DNA of 64,000 bases from Proteiniphilum acetatigenes DSM 18083. Its GTDB lineage: Bacteria; Bacteroidota; Bacteroidia; Bacteroidales; Dysgonomonadaceae. Under the pieces are notes generated by a model. It saw only the letters and a program-made list of their open reading frames with translations. It searched no databases and was not told the origin of the DNA. Made by a program: the position numbers and the translations under genes. The stretch covers positions 1 through 64,000 of the forward strand of contig NZ_KB905695.1 in NCBI RefSeq assembly GCF_000380985.1, read 5' to 3'. This document shows, one piece after another, positions 1-9,163 of the stretch (position 1 is its first letter; every line of letters starts with the position of its first letter).

Positions 1-752
1 TGGGAAGTGTAATTGCATCCTACCTGGCAGGCCAGGGCGCCAGAATAGTTATCCTGGGGCGCCGGGAAGAGGCAGGCAGGGGGAGTGTAGACAAAATCAA
101 ATCGGAAGGCAAGGAAGCGCTGTTCCTGAGAACTGATGTGCTGGACGAAGCTGTGCTGGTACGGAACAGGGAAGAGATATTGGGACGGTACGGGCGTATC
201 GACGCATTGCTCAATGCAGCCGGTGGGAATATGCCGGGAGCCAACATCAGTCCCGCACAAACCTTTTTCGATCTGGATCTGGATGAATTCGACAAGGTGG
301 TCCGGTTGAACCTAACCGGCACCGTGCTGCCTTCCAGGGTTTTTCTCAAACCCATGGTGGAACAAAAAAAGGGGAATATCATTAATTTCTCGTCGATGGC
401 CGCCTTCCGTCCGATGACACGCGTAGCCGGATATGCCGCGGCAAAAGCGGGGGTCACCAACTTCACGCAGTTCCTGGCCAATGAGGTGGCTGCCAAATTT
501 GGCGAGGGGATACGGGTAAATGCCATAGCACCGGGTTTCTTTATCACCGAACAGAACCGGGATTTGCTCACAAACCCCGATGGTAGTTACACCCAACGGG
601 GAGAGGATGTCATACGCCAGACGCCCTTCAAACGGATGGGAAAACCCGAGGAACTGTGCGGGGCAATCCACTATTTAGTGAGCGATGCCTCATCCTTTGT
701 GACCGGGACAACCATCACCATAGACGGAGGATTCAACGGATTTGCCATGTGA
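1..752 (+). CDS. SDR-family NAD(P)-dependent oxidoreductase, 5' end missing
   Basis: The frame is already open at the window edge, so the start lies outside. What remains is nearly a whole short-chain dehydrogenase: the end of the dinucleotide-binding loop and second strand (VILGRRE), the NAAGG motif, a catalytic serine in NFSSMAA, the YAAAK active-site pair, and a C-terminus ending in TGTTITIDGGF, all standard for classical SDRs. The insert around AGGNMPGANIS and the C-terminal region resemble SDRs annotated as D-mannonate oxidoreductase or fructuronate reductase in uronate pathways. That assignment is inference, supported loosely by the xylose genes downstream. It is separated from xylB by 135 bp, so co-transcription is possible but not shown. 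Confidence 0.85.
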   Translation, partial: GSVIASYLAGQGARIVILGRREEAGRGSVDKIKSEGKEALFLRTDVLDEAVLVRNREEILGRYGRIDALLNAAGGNMPGANISPAQTFFDLDLDEFDKVVRLNLTGTVLPSRVFLKPMVEQKKGNIINFSSMAAFRPMTRVAGYAAAKAGVTNFTQFLANEVAAKFGEGIRVNAIAPGFFITEQNRDLLTNPDGSYTQRGEDVIRQTPFKRMGKPEELCGAIHYLVSDASSFVTGTTITIDGGFNGFAM

Positions 753-764
753 TGATATTTTTAC

Positions 765-781
765 TTCCTCTATAAGAGGAA
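765..781. other. Small hairpin downstream of the SDR gene
   Basis: TTCCTCT and AGAGGAA form a perfect 7-bp stem with a three-base loop 13 bases after the SDR stop codon. No T-tract follows, so it is at best a weak terminator or an RNA-end stabiliser between the SDR gene and xylB. Confidence 0.3.
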
Positions 782-887
782 ATTACACTGAATCTGCTTA
801 GCTTTGTTCCGTGATTACCCGGAGGTATGGGAAATGATCAGGGAAACGAGTATGCAACCCATTTAAATAATTAAAAAAGAATGAATT

Positions 888-2363
888 ATGTATTTATTAG
901 GCTATGATATAGGGAGTTCCTCTGTAAAAGCTGCTTTGGTGGAAATTGAAACCGGAAAAACCGTGATATCCGATTTTTATCCCAAGGCAGAGATGCCGAT
1001 GTATGCCGCACAGCCGGGCTGGGCCGAGCAAGACCCTGAGATGTGGTGGACTAACCTTAGATTGTCTACCGCTTCAGTACTCGAACAATCGAAAGCAGAC
1101 CCTCAGGATATTAAAGCCATCGGTATTTCATGGCAGATGCACGGATTGGTGATGGTAGACAAAAACAGGGAGGTGCTACGTCCATCCATTATCTGGTGTG
1201 ACAGCCGGGCAGTACCTTTTGGTGAGAAGGCTTTTCATTCGATCGGGCAAGAGAAGGTTTTATCCCATCTATTGAATTCTCCCGGAAACTTTACGGCCTC
1301 AAAACTGGCATGGGTAAAAGAGAATGAACCGGAGATATATGAGCGTATTTACAAGATCATGTTGCCGGGCGATTATATTGCCATGAGGTTGACAGATGAG
1401 ATATCGGTTACTGTGGAGGGATTGTCCGAAGGAATATTCTGGGATTTTAAAGAGAATCGTATATCGCAGGATATCCTGGATTATTTCGGATTCGAGAAAG
1501 AGCTGATCCCCGATATAACGCCGGTGTTCGGCATACAAGGCCGGATATCTGACTCCGTGGCAAGAGAGCTTGGTCTATGGCCCGGAACACCTGTCAGCTA
1601 CCGGGCAGGAGATCAACCCAATAATGCTGCTTCCCTGAATGTCTTTAATCCCGGAGAGATTGCTTCTACTGCCGGTACATCAGGTGTGGTTTACGGAGTG
1701 TTGGATGAGGTAAAATATGATCCTTTGTCGAGGGTGAATATATTTGCGCATGTCAATCATGGACCAGATCGTACCCGATTAGGTGTTTTACTTTGTATCA
1801 ACGGTACGGGTATTCTGAATTCATGGATAAAGAAAAATATTATGCCGGGACAGATAGATTATAATGAGATGAATACACTTGCGGCGCAATCGCCCATCGG
1901 CGCAAGAGACCTCTCGGTAATCCCTTTCGGGAACGGTGCGGAGCGTGTACTGGAAAACCGGAATGTGGACTGTTCGTTCCATGGTATTAATTTCAATATT
2001 CATTCCCGCTCCGATTTGTTACGGGCGGCCCAGGAGGGAATCGTTTTTTCCTTCCAGTACGGAATGGAGATCATGCAGGAGATTGGGATGGATATCCGGG
2101 TCATTCGTGCAGGAAATGCCAATATGTTCCTCAGTCCGCTGTTCAGGGAAACGCTTGCCTCAGTAAGTGGTGCGGTTATCGAACTGTTCGATACCGACGG
2201 AGCAGCAGGTGCGGCAAAAGCTGCCGGTATCGGTGCGGGAATATATGCGTCGCCTACAGAAGCATTCTCCTCATTGAAGAAAATTATGACCGTGGAACCG
2301 GATAATAAGAATAAAGGTCAATATATGAATGCATACCAACGCTGGAAATCCCTGATATCATAA
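888..2363 (+). CDS. xylB: Xylulokinase (FGGY carbohydrate kinase)
   Basis: The 491-residue product has the usual length of xylulokinase, which phosphorylates D-xylulose to xylulose 5-phosphate in the cytoplasm. The N-terminal phosphate-binding motif GYDIGSSSVKAAL opens the first actin-like domain; SWQMHGLV, the WCDSRA segment and AGDQPNNAA are typical FGGY substrate and hinge regions; GNANMFLSP and the DGAAGAAKAAGIGAG segment belong to the second domain. It lies 36 bp upstream of xylose isomerase on the same strand, so the two are probably one operon. The start is the first ATG, preceded by an A-rich stretch and no Shine-Dalgarno site, which is usual in this phylum. Other FGGY substrates cannot be excluded from sequence, but the neighbour makes xylulose the obvious choice. 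Confidence 0.93.
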   Translation: MYLLGYDIGSSSVKAALVEIETGKTVISDFYPKAEMPMYAAQPGWAEQDPEMWWTNLRLSTASVLEQSKADPQDIKAIGISWQMHGLVMVDKNREVLRPSIIWCDSRAVPFGEKAFHSIGQEKVLSHLLNSPGNFTASKLAWVKENEPEIYERIYKIMLPGDYIAMRLTDEISVTVEGLSEGIFWDFKENRISQDILDYFGFEKELIPDITPVFGIQGRISDSVARELGLWPGTPVSYRAGDQPNNAASLNVFNPGEIASTAGTSGVVYGVLDEVKYDPLSRVNIFAHVNHGPDRTRLGVLLCINGTGILNSWIKKNIMPGQIDYNEMNTLAAQSPIGARDLSVIPFGNGAERVLENRNVDCSFHGINFNIHSRSDLLRAAQEGIVFSFQYGMEIMQEIGMDIRVIRAGNANMFLSPLFRETLASVSGAVIELFDTDGAAGAAKAAGIGAGIYASPTEAFSSLKKIMTVEPDNKNKGQYMNAYQRWKSLIS

Positions 2364-2399
2364 AATAATAGTATAATAATCTTTTAATAAATTTACATT

Positions 2400-3731
2400 A
2401 TGGACGCAGAAAAGAAAATAGAGGAATTTTTTCCCGGAATTGGAAAGATAGAATTTGAAGGTAAAGAGAGCAAAAATCCGTTGGCCTTCCGGTATTACGA
2501 TGCCGAAAAAGTCGTTTACGGACGCAAGATGAAGGATTGGTTCAAATTTTCAATGGCTTATTGGCATACGCTTTGCGCCGAAGCGAGAGATCCGTTTGGA
2601 GTGGAGACCAAAGATTTTGAATGGAACAACGGTCGTGATGCGATGGAAAGAGCTAAAAAGAAAGTTGATGCCGGTTTCGAGTTCATGCGGAAAGTAGGTA
2701 TCGAATATTTCTGTTTCCATGATGTGGATCTGGTAGATGAAGCCAATTCTCTGGAGGAGTATGAAGCCAATCTGAAGACTATTGTGACCTATATCAAGCA
2801 GAAAATGAACGAAACCGGTATCAGACTGCTTTGGGGTACGGCCAATGTCTTCGGTCACAAGCGCTACATGAACGGTGCGGCTACCAATCCCAATTTTGAC
2901 AGTGTGGCTTATGCCGCTACGCAGATCAAAAATGCCCTGGACGCTACCATTGAACTGGGAGGTGAGAATTACGTATTCTGGGGAGGACGCGAAGGTTATA
3001 TGAGTTTGCTGAATACCGATATGAAACGTGAAAAAGAGCATCTGGCCATGATGCTTACCAAAGCACGCGATTACGCCAGAGCAAAGGGTTTTAAAGGTAC
3101 TTTCTTTATCGAACCGAAGCCGATGGAACCCACTAAACACCAATATGATTATGATGCGGAAACCGTGATAGGGTTTCTTCGTGCCCATAACCTCGATAAG
3201 GATTTCAAACTGAATATTGAAGTGAACCATGCTACCCTTGCCGGCCATACGTTTGAACATGACCTGCAATGTGCGGCAGATGCCGGTATGCTTGGATCTA
3301 TCGATGCCAACAGAGGTGATTATCAGAATGGATGGGATACCGACCAATTTCCTGTGGATGTGTACGAACTGACACAAGCCATGCTTGTCATCCTGCAAAG
3401 CGGAGGATTGCAGGGAGGCGGGACAAATTTCGATGCCAAGACCCGTCGTGATTCTACTGATCTGGAAGATATTTTCATCGCACATATTGCCGGTATGGAT
3501 GCCTTTGCACGTGCATTGGAGGCGGCAGCGGCCATCCTTGAAGAATCGCCCTACATCAAGATGCGGAAAGAGAGATACGCCTCTTTCGACAGTGGTAAGG
3601 GGAAAGAATTCGAGGAAGGGAAGCTCTCACTGGAAGATATGCGTGCATATGCGTTGGCATCAGGACGTGAACCGGAACAGATCAGCGGCAAGCAGGAGTT
3701 GTATGAGGCAATTGTAAATATGTATATCTAA
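2400..3731 (+). CDS. xylA: Xylose isomerase
   Basis: The 443-residue product isomerises D-xylose to D-xylulose using two divalent metal ions. The sequence shows the group II (longer) form: [13 protein letters not shown] near the start, the catalytic histidine region YFCFHDVDL at about residue 100, the VFWGGREGY strand, the metal-ligand stretch [18 protein letters not shown], and [18 protein letters not shown] with further metal ligands. Length and motifs match the family throughout, with no sign of damage. It follows xylB by 36 bp and precedes a long imperfect inverted repeat and then the transporter gene. Function is well supported by both sequence and context. Confidence 0.97.
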   Translation: MDAEKKIEEFFPGIGKIEFEGKESKNPLAFRYYDAEKVVYGRKMKDWFKFSMAYWHTLCAEARDPFGVETKDFEWNNGRDAMERAKKKVDAGFEFMRKVGIEYFCFHDVDLVDEANSLEEYEANLKTIVTYIKQKMNETGIRLLWGTANVFGHKRYMNGAATNPNFDSVAYAATQIKNALDATIELGGENYVFWGGREGYMSLLNTDMKREKEHLAMMLTKARDYARAKGFKGTFFIEPKPMEPTKHQYDYDAETVIGFLRAHNLDKDFKLNIEVNHATLAGHTFEHDLQCAADAGMLGSIDANRGDYQNGWDTDQFPVDVYELTQAMLVILQSGGLQGGGTNFDAKTRRDSTDLEDIFIAHIAGMDAFARALEAAAAILEESPYIKMRKERYASFDSGKGKEFEEGKLSLEDMRAYALASGREPEQISGKQELYEAIVNMYI

Positions 3732-3742
3732 AACAAAACGTA

Positions 3743-3829
3743 CAATGAAAAGAGTGTGTCCCGGTCTTCCTCCCGATCCATCAGGATACTGAACCCATGA
3801 AGACTTTGTCGGACACCCTCTTTCATTGT
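3743..3829 (+). terminator. Long-armed inverted repeat between xylA and the xylose transporter
   Basis: An arm at 3743-3762 (CAATGAAAAGAGTGTGTCC) pairs with 3811-3829 (GGACACCCTCTTTCATTG) with one mismatch and one bulge, enclosing about 48 bases. A T-rich run (TTTTATTTT) follows the right arm. It may terminate or attenuate xylBA transcription before the transporter gene, which starts 16 bases later. Confidence 0.55.
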
Positions 3830-3844
3830 TTTATTTTCTGAAAC

Positions 3845-5236
3845 ATGATAAAACAGTATAATAAACCTTATTTGTTTGGTATCACATTGGTTGCTACCCT
3901 GGGAGGATTACTTTTTGGGTATGATACGGCGGTTATTTCGGGAGCGGAGAAATCTATCGAAGCCTTTCTTATCAGACCGTTGGGCCTGAATTCCCTGATA
4001 CATGGAGCGACAGTGTCGAGTGCATTGATCGGTTGCATAATCGGGGGAGTTTTGTCGGGATTCTTTTCGAACCGCCTTGGACGTAAGAGGACATTGTTAT
4101 TTGCCTCGGTACTCTTTTTCCTCTCCGCCTTAGGATCGGGTTATCCGGAAGTATTATTCTTTACCAGTGGAGAACCCTCGATAGGATTACTGCTGATGTT
4201 TAATTTCTACCGTATCCTTGGAGGTATTGGGGTAGGACTTGCTTCAGCAGTATCGCCTATGTATATCAGCGAGATAGCGCCTGCTGATATCCGCGGTCGA
4301 CTGGTTTCATTCAACCAGTTTGCCATTATCCTCGGAATGTTGGTGGTGTACTTTGTGAATTGGGCAATTGCATATGGACAGAGTATAGAATGGATAAATA
4401 CCGTAGGATGGAGGTATATGTTTGCGTCGGAAGCTATTCCTGCGGCATTATTCGGGGTTTTATTACTTCTGGTTCCCGAGACGCCGAGGTTTCTGGTGCT
4501 GTCAAACCGGAATGAACAGGCAATGTCGGTTTTGAACAAAATTTATAGCGACAAGCTGAAAACGCAAACGATTTTCTCAGAGATTAAGCAGTCTATAGGG
4601 CAGACAACTGAAAGGGCAAAGCTATTCTCATATGGAAAAATAGTGATAATTATAGGTATTCTTTTATCGGTCTTTCAGCAATTTGTAGGGATAAATGTAG
4701 CGCTTTATTATGCTCCCCGTATTTTTGAAAGTATGGGAGCGGCCAAAGATGCTTCAATGTTGCAGACTATCGTAATGGGCTTTGTGAATGTTGTCTTTAC
4801 GGTTGTCGCTATTCTTTCCGTTGATAAGTGGGGTAGGAAACCGCTTCTTATTACAGGATCGATAGGGATGGCTATAGGCATGTTTGCCATATCGGCATTG
4901 GCTTTTAATAATATTATAGGTATTGGTACATTAATATTTATCATTATATATACTGCCTCTTTTATGATGTCATGGGGTCCGATCTGTTGGGTGCTGATAT
5001 CAGAAATCTTTCCGAACAAGATCCGTGGGCAGGCCGTAGCGGTAGCCGTTGCTTTTCAGTGGTTCGCCAATTATCTGATTTCTTCTACATATCCTGCAAT
5101 GATGGAATTCAGCAGTGGAATGACTTATGGTTTTTATGGGTTGATGGCTGTCATTTCAGCATTATTCGTATGGAAGATGGTTCCTGAAACCAAAGGTAAA
5201 TCGCTTGAAGAAATGGAAAAACTATGGAAGCGGTAA
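3845..5236 (+). CDS. xylE: Sugar porter (MFS), D-xylose:H+ symporter type
   Basis: The 463-residue protein has about twelve membrane segments and the sugar-porter signatures: LGGLLFGYDTAVISGA in segment 1, the NRLGRKRTL loop between segments 2 and 3, QQFVGINVALYYAP in segment 7, DKWGRKPLL in the second half, and a C-terminal PETKGKSLEEME. These match the XylE and Glut-type branch of the major facilitator superfamily, which imports sugars through the inner membrane with protons. Position directly after xylBA makes xylose the likely substrate, though galactose or arabinose symport cannot be ruled out. Its 3' end overlaps the 3' end of the convergent glycerate kinase gene by 15 bp. Confidence 0.9.
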   Translation: MIKQYNKPYLFGITLVATLGGLLFGYDTAVISGAEKSIEAFLIRPLGLNSLIHGATVSSALIGCIIGGVLSGFFSNRLGRKRTLLFASVLFFLSALGSGYPEVLFFTSGEPSIGLLLMFNFYRILGGIGVGLASAVSPMYISEIAPADIRGRLVSFNQFAIILGMLVVYFVNWAIAYGQSIEWINTVGWRYMFASEAIPAALFGVLLLLVPETPRFLVLSNRNEQAMSVLNKIYSDKLKTQTIFSEIKQSIGQTTERAKLFSYGKIVIIIGILLSVFQQFVGINVALYYAPRIFESMGAAKDASMLQTIVMGFVNVVFTVVAILSVDKWGRKPLLITGSIGMAIGMFAISALAFNNIIGIGTLIFIIIYTASFMMSWGPICWVLISEIFPNKIRGQAVAVAVAFQWFANYLISSTYPAMMEFSSGMTYGFYGLMAVISALFVWKMVPETKGKSLEEMEKLWKR

Positions 5237-6544
5237 AGCTTCCATCACGACTACTACCATATCCATTACATTCGTCCGTGTGTTTCCGGTGATAATATGA
5301 CCGCCGGCTTGTTGGAAAAAATGGTAAGAATCGGAATTTTGGAGAAAAAGCCGGGGATCGATATTTTTCTTCACCGCAGTAACTATCGTTTCATTATCAA
5401 CAACGGCTCCCGCGGCATCGGTCAGTCCATCTGTACCGTCTGTTCCTGCACATAAGATGGTAATGTGTTTTTTGTGATCAATTTTAGTAGATAAATACAA
5501 GGCCAGGTGCTGATTGCGCCCGCCCGATCCATTTCCCGAAACTTTTACAGTCGGTTCACCCCCAAAAAGCAGGCAAACGGGCTTTTTGCCGGCAGCTTGT
5601 TGGTAATTTTCGATTGTTTTCAGAATAAAATCAGCTACATTCGTATAATCTCCCTTTAGCTTGTCAGTAATGATATAGGTTTTAAAACCAAGCTCATGTG
5701 CTTTACGCGACGCACCTTCAAGTGCCAGTAAGTTATTCCCGATTATGTAATTTTGGACGTTCCTGAAAATAGCATCGTCCGGCTTGGGTGTTTCGGGAAT
5801 TAAACCGGTCAATCCTTTTTTCAAATGGTTCAGCATGGGAGACGGGAAAGAATTTTCCAGCGAATACTTTTCGATGACTGCCCAGGCGTCGGCAAAAGTG
5901 CTGGTGTCCCCGAAGGTAGGGCCGGAAGCAATGACATCGAGGCGGTCACCGGTAACATCCGATAAAATCAGGCAAACGGTTGTTGCCGGATAAATCGTTT
6001 TGGCAAGTTGTCCGCCTTTCACGTTCGAAAGATGTTTGCGCACGGCATTTATTTCGGTAATATCAGCACCGCATTTTACCAGCAGTTCATTTGCATGTCT
6101 CAGGTCATCGAGCGTGGTTCCTTCAAGGAAATCCGCCATCAGTGCTGATGCACCGCCCGATATCAGACAGACAACCAGGTCTTCTTCACCGGCTTGCCGG
6201 GCAATGTCCAGCATTTTTCGTGTCCCTTTCACGCCTTCAGCGTCCGGTATCGGATGTCCCGCTTCAGTAAGTTTCAGGTATTTTAAATTTGTTTCGTGCC
6301 CGTATTTGGTAACAACGTGCCCCCCTGTTGTTTTGTCGCCTAAAATTTGTTCGGTTTCTTTAGCCATTAAAGCGGCTGCTTTTCCGGCTGCCAAAACGTA
6401 AATATGCCTGAATCGGGATAACGGGTATGATTTACCGGTAATTTGCAGTATATCACCATTCCGTTTTATTTGTCTTTGAATCAACTTTTCAGGCAAAACA
6501 CTTTCAACTCCGGCGAGAAATATTTCTTCGGCTTTCTTTCTCAT
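5222..6544 (-). CDS. Glycerate kinase (MOFRL family, glycerate 2-kinase type)
   Basis: The 440-residue cytosolic enzyme belongs to the GckA/TtuD family (DUF4147 plus MOFRL), which phosphorylates glycerate, usually to 2-phosphoglycerate; older literature called some members hydroxypyruvate reductase. Visible family features are YVLAAGKAA near the N-terminus, LISGGASAL, the AVRKHLSNVKGGQLA segment, LSDVTGD, ASGPT, and the MOFRL region with LLFGGEPTVKV, GSGGRNQHLAL and AGTDGTDGLTDAAGA. The start codon overlaps the stop of the upstream permease remnant as ATGA, so the two were one translationally coupled unit. The overlap at the other end with the xylose transporter is tail to tail. Loss of most of the permease suggests that the kinase now depends on substrate made inside the cell or on another transporter. 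Confidence 0.9.
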   Translation of the reverse strand: MRKKAEEIFLAGVESVLPEKLIQRQIKRNGDILQITGKSYPLSRFRHIYVLAAGKAAALMAKETEQILGDKTTGGHVVTKYGHETNLKYLKLTEAGHPIPDAEGVKGTRKMLDIARQAGEEDLVVCLISGGASALMADFLEGTTLDDLRHANELLVKCGADITEINAVRKHLSNVKGGQLAKTIYPATTVCLILSDVTGDRLDVIASGPTFGDTSTFADAWAVIEKYSLENSFPSPMLNHLKKGLTGLIPETPKPDDAIFRNVQNYIIGNNLLALEGASRKAHELGFKTYIITDKLKGDYTNVADFILKTIENYQQAAGKKPVCLLFGGEPTVKVSGNGSGGRNQHLALYLSTKIDHKKHITILCAGTDGTDGLTDAAGAVVDNETIVTAVKKNIDPRLFLQNSDSYHFFQQAGGHIITGNTRTNVMDMVVVVMEALPLP

Positions 6545-6891
6545 CTTTTTTTATCACAATATGAAAAATGAAGCCAGTCCATTGCTGAAGCGGCTTTACC
6601 GTGTCCTGTCTTCGACAAAATATAATTAGCGATGCTTATGGCACCGCCTGTTTTTTCCAACACCACGGCAATAATCGTCCCGAAAATAATCAGAACCCCG
6701 AGGGATGCCATGGTACTCCCAAACCCCTCTTTCAGGATTCCGACCACATCTTTATCAGGGAGGGTGATCATGGCCAACAACAGGGCCACGATAAACAGCG
6801 AAGCAAACGCGTTTAGTTTCGTGACGGAAGTGAGTATCACGATAAGTACGATGCCCAGCAGAACCAGGATAGAGAGTGTAACGATACTCAT
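6541..6891 (-). pseudogene. GntP-family permease, truncated by internal deletion
   Basis: The 116 codons encode only the first three or so membrane segments of a gluconate/GntP-type H+ symporter (family length near 440 residues): the reading runs normally through LIIFGTIIAVVLEKTGG and ILSKTGHGKAASAM, and then changes abruptly into WLHFSYCDKKR and stops. In a neighbouring frame the last bases before the kinase gene read LASFFIL followed by TGA, which looks like a hydrophobic permease C-terminus. The simplest explanation is an out-of-frame deletion of roughly 320 codons with the breakpoint near 6565-6585. The gene sits directly upstream of glycerate kinase, so it probably once imported glycerate or a related sugar acid. 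A non-functional product is inferred. Confidence 0.8.
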
Positions 6892-7058
6892 TTTACTTTA
6901 ATCGTTTTTTCATGTTACGTGTATTGTTCATTGTTGAGGGTTTTTATTCCGTGGACAAAAATAATTAAATAAAATGAATCCGGTCGATTTACGAGAAAAC
7001 TACCAATTTTTTAAGCGTCTCTAATTTAATCAAAAACATAAAAAATGAGTGAATGAAT

Positions 7059-7088
7059 TTTGTGATTGGATAAGAAATAGTATTTTTG
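7059..7088 (+). promoter_or_regulatory. Predicted Bacteroidota-type promoter for mntA-hepT
   Basis: TTTG at 7059-7062 is followed after 18 bases by TATTTTTG at 7081-7088, which fits the -33 TTTG and -7 TAnnTTTG boxes known from this phylum. The ATG of the first gene lies only four bases after the -7 box, so transcription would begin at or next to the start codon. Confidence 0.6.
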
Positions 7089-7092
7089 TGTT

Positions 7093-7383
7093 ATGAGGAC
7101 ATTAGAAGAAGTAACACGTGCTTTGTATAATCATAAAAGCAGATTATTTGATAGTTATCCTATTAAATCAATGGCGATTTTTGGCTCTTATTCTAGAAGA
7201 GAACAAAACGATTCCAGCGATTTGGATATTCTTGTCGAGTTTTCTGACAAGATTGGCGTAAGATTTATTGATTTAGCCGAAGAATTGGAAGACATTCTTG
7301 GATTTAAGGTGGATTTGGTTTCAAAAAATGGTATTAAAGAAAAATATTTAGAATCAATAGGTTCGGATCTACTATATGTCTAA
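7093..7383 (+). CDS. mntA: MntA-type nucleotidyltransferase antitoxin
   Basis: This 96-residue protein is a minimal nucleotidyltransferase. The signature G31-S32, ten residues, then D43-L44-D45 is complete, and D74 in KVDLV is placed as the third acidic residue. In characterised MntA/HepT modules this enzyme silences the partner toxin by adding AMP to a tyrosine in its active site. The gene overlaps hepT by eight bases, which fits translational coupling, and a promoter box ends four bases before the ATG. The module is small, self-contained and flanked by unrelated metabolic genes on the other strand, as expected for a mobile toxin-antitoxin cassette. Confidence 0.88.
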   Translation: MRTLEEVTRALYNHKSRLFDSYPIKSMAIFGSYSRREQNDSSDLDILVEFSDKIGVRFIDLAEELEDILGFKVDLVSKNGIKEKYLESIGSDLLYV

Positions 7384-7720
7384 ACGTGATATTTTGTTCC
7401 TGTTAGATGATATGTTGCAATCTGCTCAAAAGATTAAGCGATATGTAAAAGGTCATGATTATAATTCATTTTTAGCGGATGATAAGACCAAAGATGCGGT
7501 TGTTAGAAATTTCGAAATAATTGGGGAAGCCGCAAATCGGATTGTCCCGGATTTTAGAGACAAAAATCCGGAGATTGAATGGACAAGAATACGTGGATTT
7601 CGTAATAGAATAGTCCATGATTATTTTGGAGTTGATTATGAGATAGTTTGGAATATTATAGAAACATATTTAGATGAAATGATTGTTTGGTTGGAAACAG
7701 TCATCAAGAATAATAAATAA
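7376..7720 (+). CDS. hepT: HepT-like RNase toxin (DUF86)
   Basis: The 114-residue all-helical protein carries the HEPN-type RNase motif RX4HXY intact: R76, H81 and Y83 in RNRIVHDYFG. The upstream segment NFEIIGEAANRI is another conserved DUF86 stretch. Members cleave RNA, in at least one case the 3' end of tRNA, and are inactivated by MntA through AMP addition on the motif tyrosine. The start codon lies inside the last codons of mntA. Since the catalytic residues are all present in both partners, the pair looks functional. Whether it acts as a stress toxin or in phage defence cannot be told from sequence. Confidence 0.88.
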   Translation: MSKRDILFLLDDMLQSAQKIKRYVKGHDYNSFLADDKTKDAVVRNFEIIGEAANRIVPDFRDKNPEIEWTRIRGFRNRIVHDYFGVDYEIVWNIIETYLDEMIVWLETVIKNNK

Positions 7721-7871
7721 AGTCAAAACTTAAATAAAGGATTTGAGTTTATCGTCCACGGAGAACTTTGAATGGTAATTTTGATATAACCCAAGAAAGC
7801 ACCAAATAAATATTCGATGACAAGGAATAAATTCTGCCACTGAATAAGTAAGTATTTCTTTTATGAAAAAA

Positions 7872-8867
7872 CTATCTCCCCGGATTGGTAAACTCTGCCG
7901 GATACGAAACCTTGTGCCGAATAGTTCCATCTAACTGGTGGAGCCATGTGTCGAATGCCCGTTTTCCTTCCTTGAGCACTACTACGCGGGCTCCGTTGAT
8001 TTCAGGGGTATAGGTGGTCTTCCAACCGCTGAAATGCCCGTAAGCCAAGGCTATACCATAGTAATTTACTACATAATCATTCACATGATCATGTCCCACA
8101 AATGTGCCCATAACATCCCCCATCTCCTTCATCGATAGGAACATACCCGAATTAAGTCCGGGAGGGCATTCGTCTTCCTTTCTTTCCCCATAGCGTACGT
8201 TCTTTTCATCGTTGAATGCTAACCGGTATTCAGGCAACGGAATATGAAAATAGGCGAGGGCGGGTAGCGGCTGGAAATTATTTTTGACGGTATAATGGAT
8301 ACTTTGTTCCCGATACCATTCTATCTGCCTGGTGGTTACCCAATCGTAACCACTTACATCATCTATCGTGGAATAGGCTCCTGTATCGAAACAGTAGATC
8401 AGAGCTGCTTCTTTCAGTGGTTTTTCACTGCTATAGACCGGAATCACATTGTCCATTACCCTACCTCTGCTGACATCCGATAACCTGTTGATGTTGAAAG
8501 GGTAGGCGGTAACAATATCAGCAATCTCTTCCCTTGTTACACCCTGTTCATGATCGTGATTACCCAAGGTTACGGCGAACGGTATCTTGCGATCGATCAC
8601 GAATTTTGTTACGGCATCCCAACCTTCCTTTACCGGTTTCCCTGTTACGATGTCGCCGGTAAATACCACCATATCAGGCTTCTCTTCATCCAGTATCCTG
8701 GGTATAAGCATCAGGGTTGTATCTGATTTCGGATTCCCATGCATGTAATGCATGTCGGTAAACTGTACGATCTTGAATGTCCTGTCTTTCTTAAAAGAGA
8801 GTTTCTGGGCATTCAACGTGAAAGCGATCACGATGAAAAGTGAAACAATGATCCATTTTTTGTGCAT
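7872..8867 (-). CDS. Secreted calcineurin-like metallophosphatase
   Basis: I place the start at 8867, where MHKKWIIVSLFIVIAFTLNAQ makes a clean signal peptide; an ATG 15 codons upstream adds an unlikely polar extension. The mature protein shows the dinuclear metal-site motifs in order: FTDMHYMHGN, FTGDIVTG, LGNHDHEQG, and GHDHVNDY close to the C-terminus. The fold is that of purple-acid-phosphatase-like or Icc-like phosphoesterases acting in the periplasm or at the surface. Substrate is unknown. It is the last gene on this strand after GH130 but is separated by almost 300 bp with a hairpin and its own candidate -7 boxes, so it may be a separate unit rather than part of the glycan locus. Confidence 0.85.
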   Translation of the reverse strand: MHKKWIIVSLFIVIAFTLNAQKLSFKKDRTFKIVQFTDMHYMHGNPKSDTTLMLIPRILDEEKPDMVVFTGDIVTGKPVKEGWDAVTKFVIDRKIPFAVTLGNHDHEQGVTREEIADIVTAYPFNINRLSDVSRGRVMDNVIPVYSSEKPLKEAALIYCFDTGAYSTIDDVSGYDWVTTRQIEWYREQSIHYTVKNNFQPLPALAYFHIPLPEYRLAFNDEKNVRYGERKEDECPPGLNSGMFLSMKEMGDVMGTFVGHDHVNDYVVNYYGIALAYGHFSGWKTTYTPEINGARVVVLKEGKRAFDTWLHQLDGTIRHKVSYPAEFTNPGR

Positions 8868-9056
8868 ACAAATAAATTTATATTTTTGATTTTCAATATC
8901 GATATTATCCATTTTCAGGCACTACGTGCCATCGGAAAGGATATCCCATCATCTGAAACAAACGGCAAATTTATAATTTCCATTTTTTTATTCACACCAT
9001 TGCAAAAATATACAATTTTGAAGAATATCTATTCTAAGCGGTATGAATAATGATAT

Positions 9057-9095
9057 GTACAGGGCAACAAGAAAGTTCTTCCTGCCACCCTGTAC
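9057..9095. other. Hairpin between GH130 gene and metallophosphatase gene
   Basis: GTACAGGG and CCCTGTAC form a perfect 8-bp outer stem; the enclosed AAGAA/TTCTT can form an inner stem. It lies about 70 bases beyond the GH130 stop codon. No T-tract follows in the direction of transcription, so it may protect or end the PUL 1 transcript. The rest of 8868-9163 is AT-rich and holds possible -7 boxes (CAAAAATA at 9003-9010 and CAAATTTA near 8966, read on the - strand). Confidence 0.45.
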
Positions 9096-9163
9096 CCTAT
9101 ACTTTCACCGAAATTCGATATCAAACTGCTTACTCCATGAGTAAAAGAATTCAAAAATAATTG

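Noticed and set aside
2550-3485. 311-codon open frame on the - strand inside xylA
   Set aside because: It lies entirely antisense to a well-conserved enzyme gene and encodes no recognisable protein; long antisense frames are common opposite highly expressed genes.
3747-3794. Possible 15-codon leader peptide between xylA and the transporter
   Set aside because: It lies within the left arm and loop of the inverted repeat and shows no attenuator-like codon run.
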